Positions 44,315 to 44,329 of a stretch of DNA of 44,329 bases are shown here, piece by piece. The position numbers and the translations under genes were made by a program. The stretch covers positions 1-44,329 of the forward strand of contig JAGMBO010000016.1 of NCBI GenBank assembly GCA_023129715.1. Direction: 5' to 3'. The notes under the pieces are model-generated. The model searched no databases and was not told where the DNA came from. It was given only the letters and a program-made list of their open reading frames with translations. The DNA is from Candidatus Eiseniibacteriota bacterium (GTDB taxonomy: Bacteria > Eisenbacteria > RBG-16-71-46 > CAIMUX01 > WJJG01). Positions within the stretch are counted from its first letter, which is position 1. Every line of letters starts with the position of its first letter.

Positions 44315-44329
44315 TCCTGCGAGGGGCCA

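Overview
The window is a GC-rich (roughly two thirds G+C), densely coded stretch of chromosome from a Gram-negative (diderm) bacterium. The outer-membrane signs are a CMP-Kdo synthetase gene, lipoprotein signal peptides with the lipoprotein-modifying enzyme Lgt, and a complete MreBCD/PBP2/RodA rod-shape set. A GWxTD-domain exported protein points to the FCB side of the tree (Bacteroidota, Chlorobi, Fibrobacteres, Gemmatimonadota) or to candidate phyla such as Eisenbacteria or Latescibacteria. I cannot name the species. I see no phage, insertion sequence, CRISPR array, tRNA or rRNA.

Layout. (1) 1-5.7 kb, minus strand: rplU-rpmA-kdsB-pyrG in one operon behind a good sigma70-type promoter, preceded by rng and comF. 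(2) 5.9-12.3 kb, minus strand: mreB-mreC-mreD-mrdA-rodA-lgt, the cell-elongation operon with Lgt at its end. (3) 12.3-12.76 kb: a 466-base divergent intergenic region with two strong hairpins and a predicted promoter. (4) 12.76-14.9 kb, plus strand: an exported carboxypeptidase-regulatory-like protein and a lipoprotein with two FN3-like domains and a formylglycine-generating-enzyme (FGE) fold that lacks one active-site cysteine. (5) 15-23.2 kb, plus strand: thrS tightly coupled to four glycosyltransferases and a MurJ/MviN-type flippase, probably a surface-glycan operon. (6) 23.2-25.7 kb: the GWxTD protein and a Clp/HSP100-like AAA+ protein whose Walker B acids, pore loop and arginine finger are all lost. 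(7) 25.7-38.3 kb: a nucleoside-salvage island with purine nucleoside phosphorylase, a four-gene BMP-type nucleoside ABC transporter, thymidine, uridine and deoxynucleoside kinases, hypoxanthine phosphoribosyltransferase, an aminohydrolase and adenosine deaminase. A membrane glycosyltransferase (GT-C) gene on the opposite strand splits the transporter. (8) 38.3-44.3 kb: an ABC-F ATPase, a hybrid sensor kinase and receiver pair, and a broken acyl-CoA dehydrogenase.

How the genes work together. In the island the BMP lipoprotein and ABC transporter would import nucleosides. Adenosine deaminase, the aminohydrolase and the phosphorylase would convert purine nucleosides to bases, Hpt would return bases to nucleotides, and the three kinases would phosphorylate nucleosides directly. 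CTP synthase elsewhere in the window supplies CTP, which KdsB uses.

The least expected signals are non-coding: a 78-base dispersed GC-rich repeat in two copies, three large palindromes of which two lie between convergent genes, and a 23-base repeat directly after the stop codons of both mreB and rodA. The main protein-level candidate for something undescribed is the degenerate Clp-like protein.
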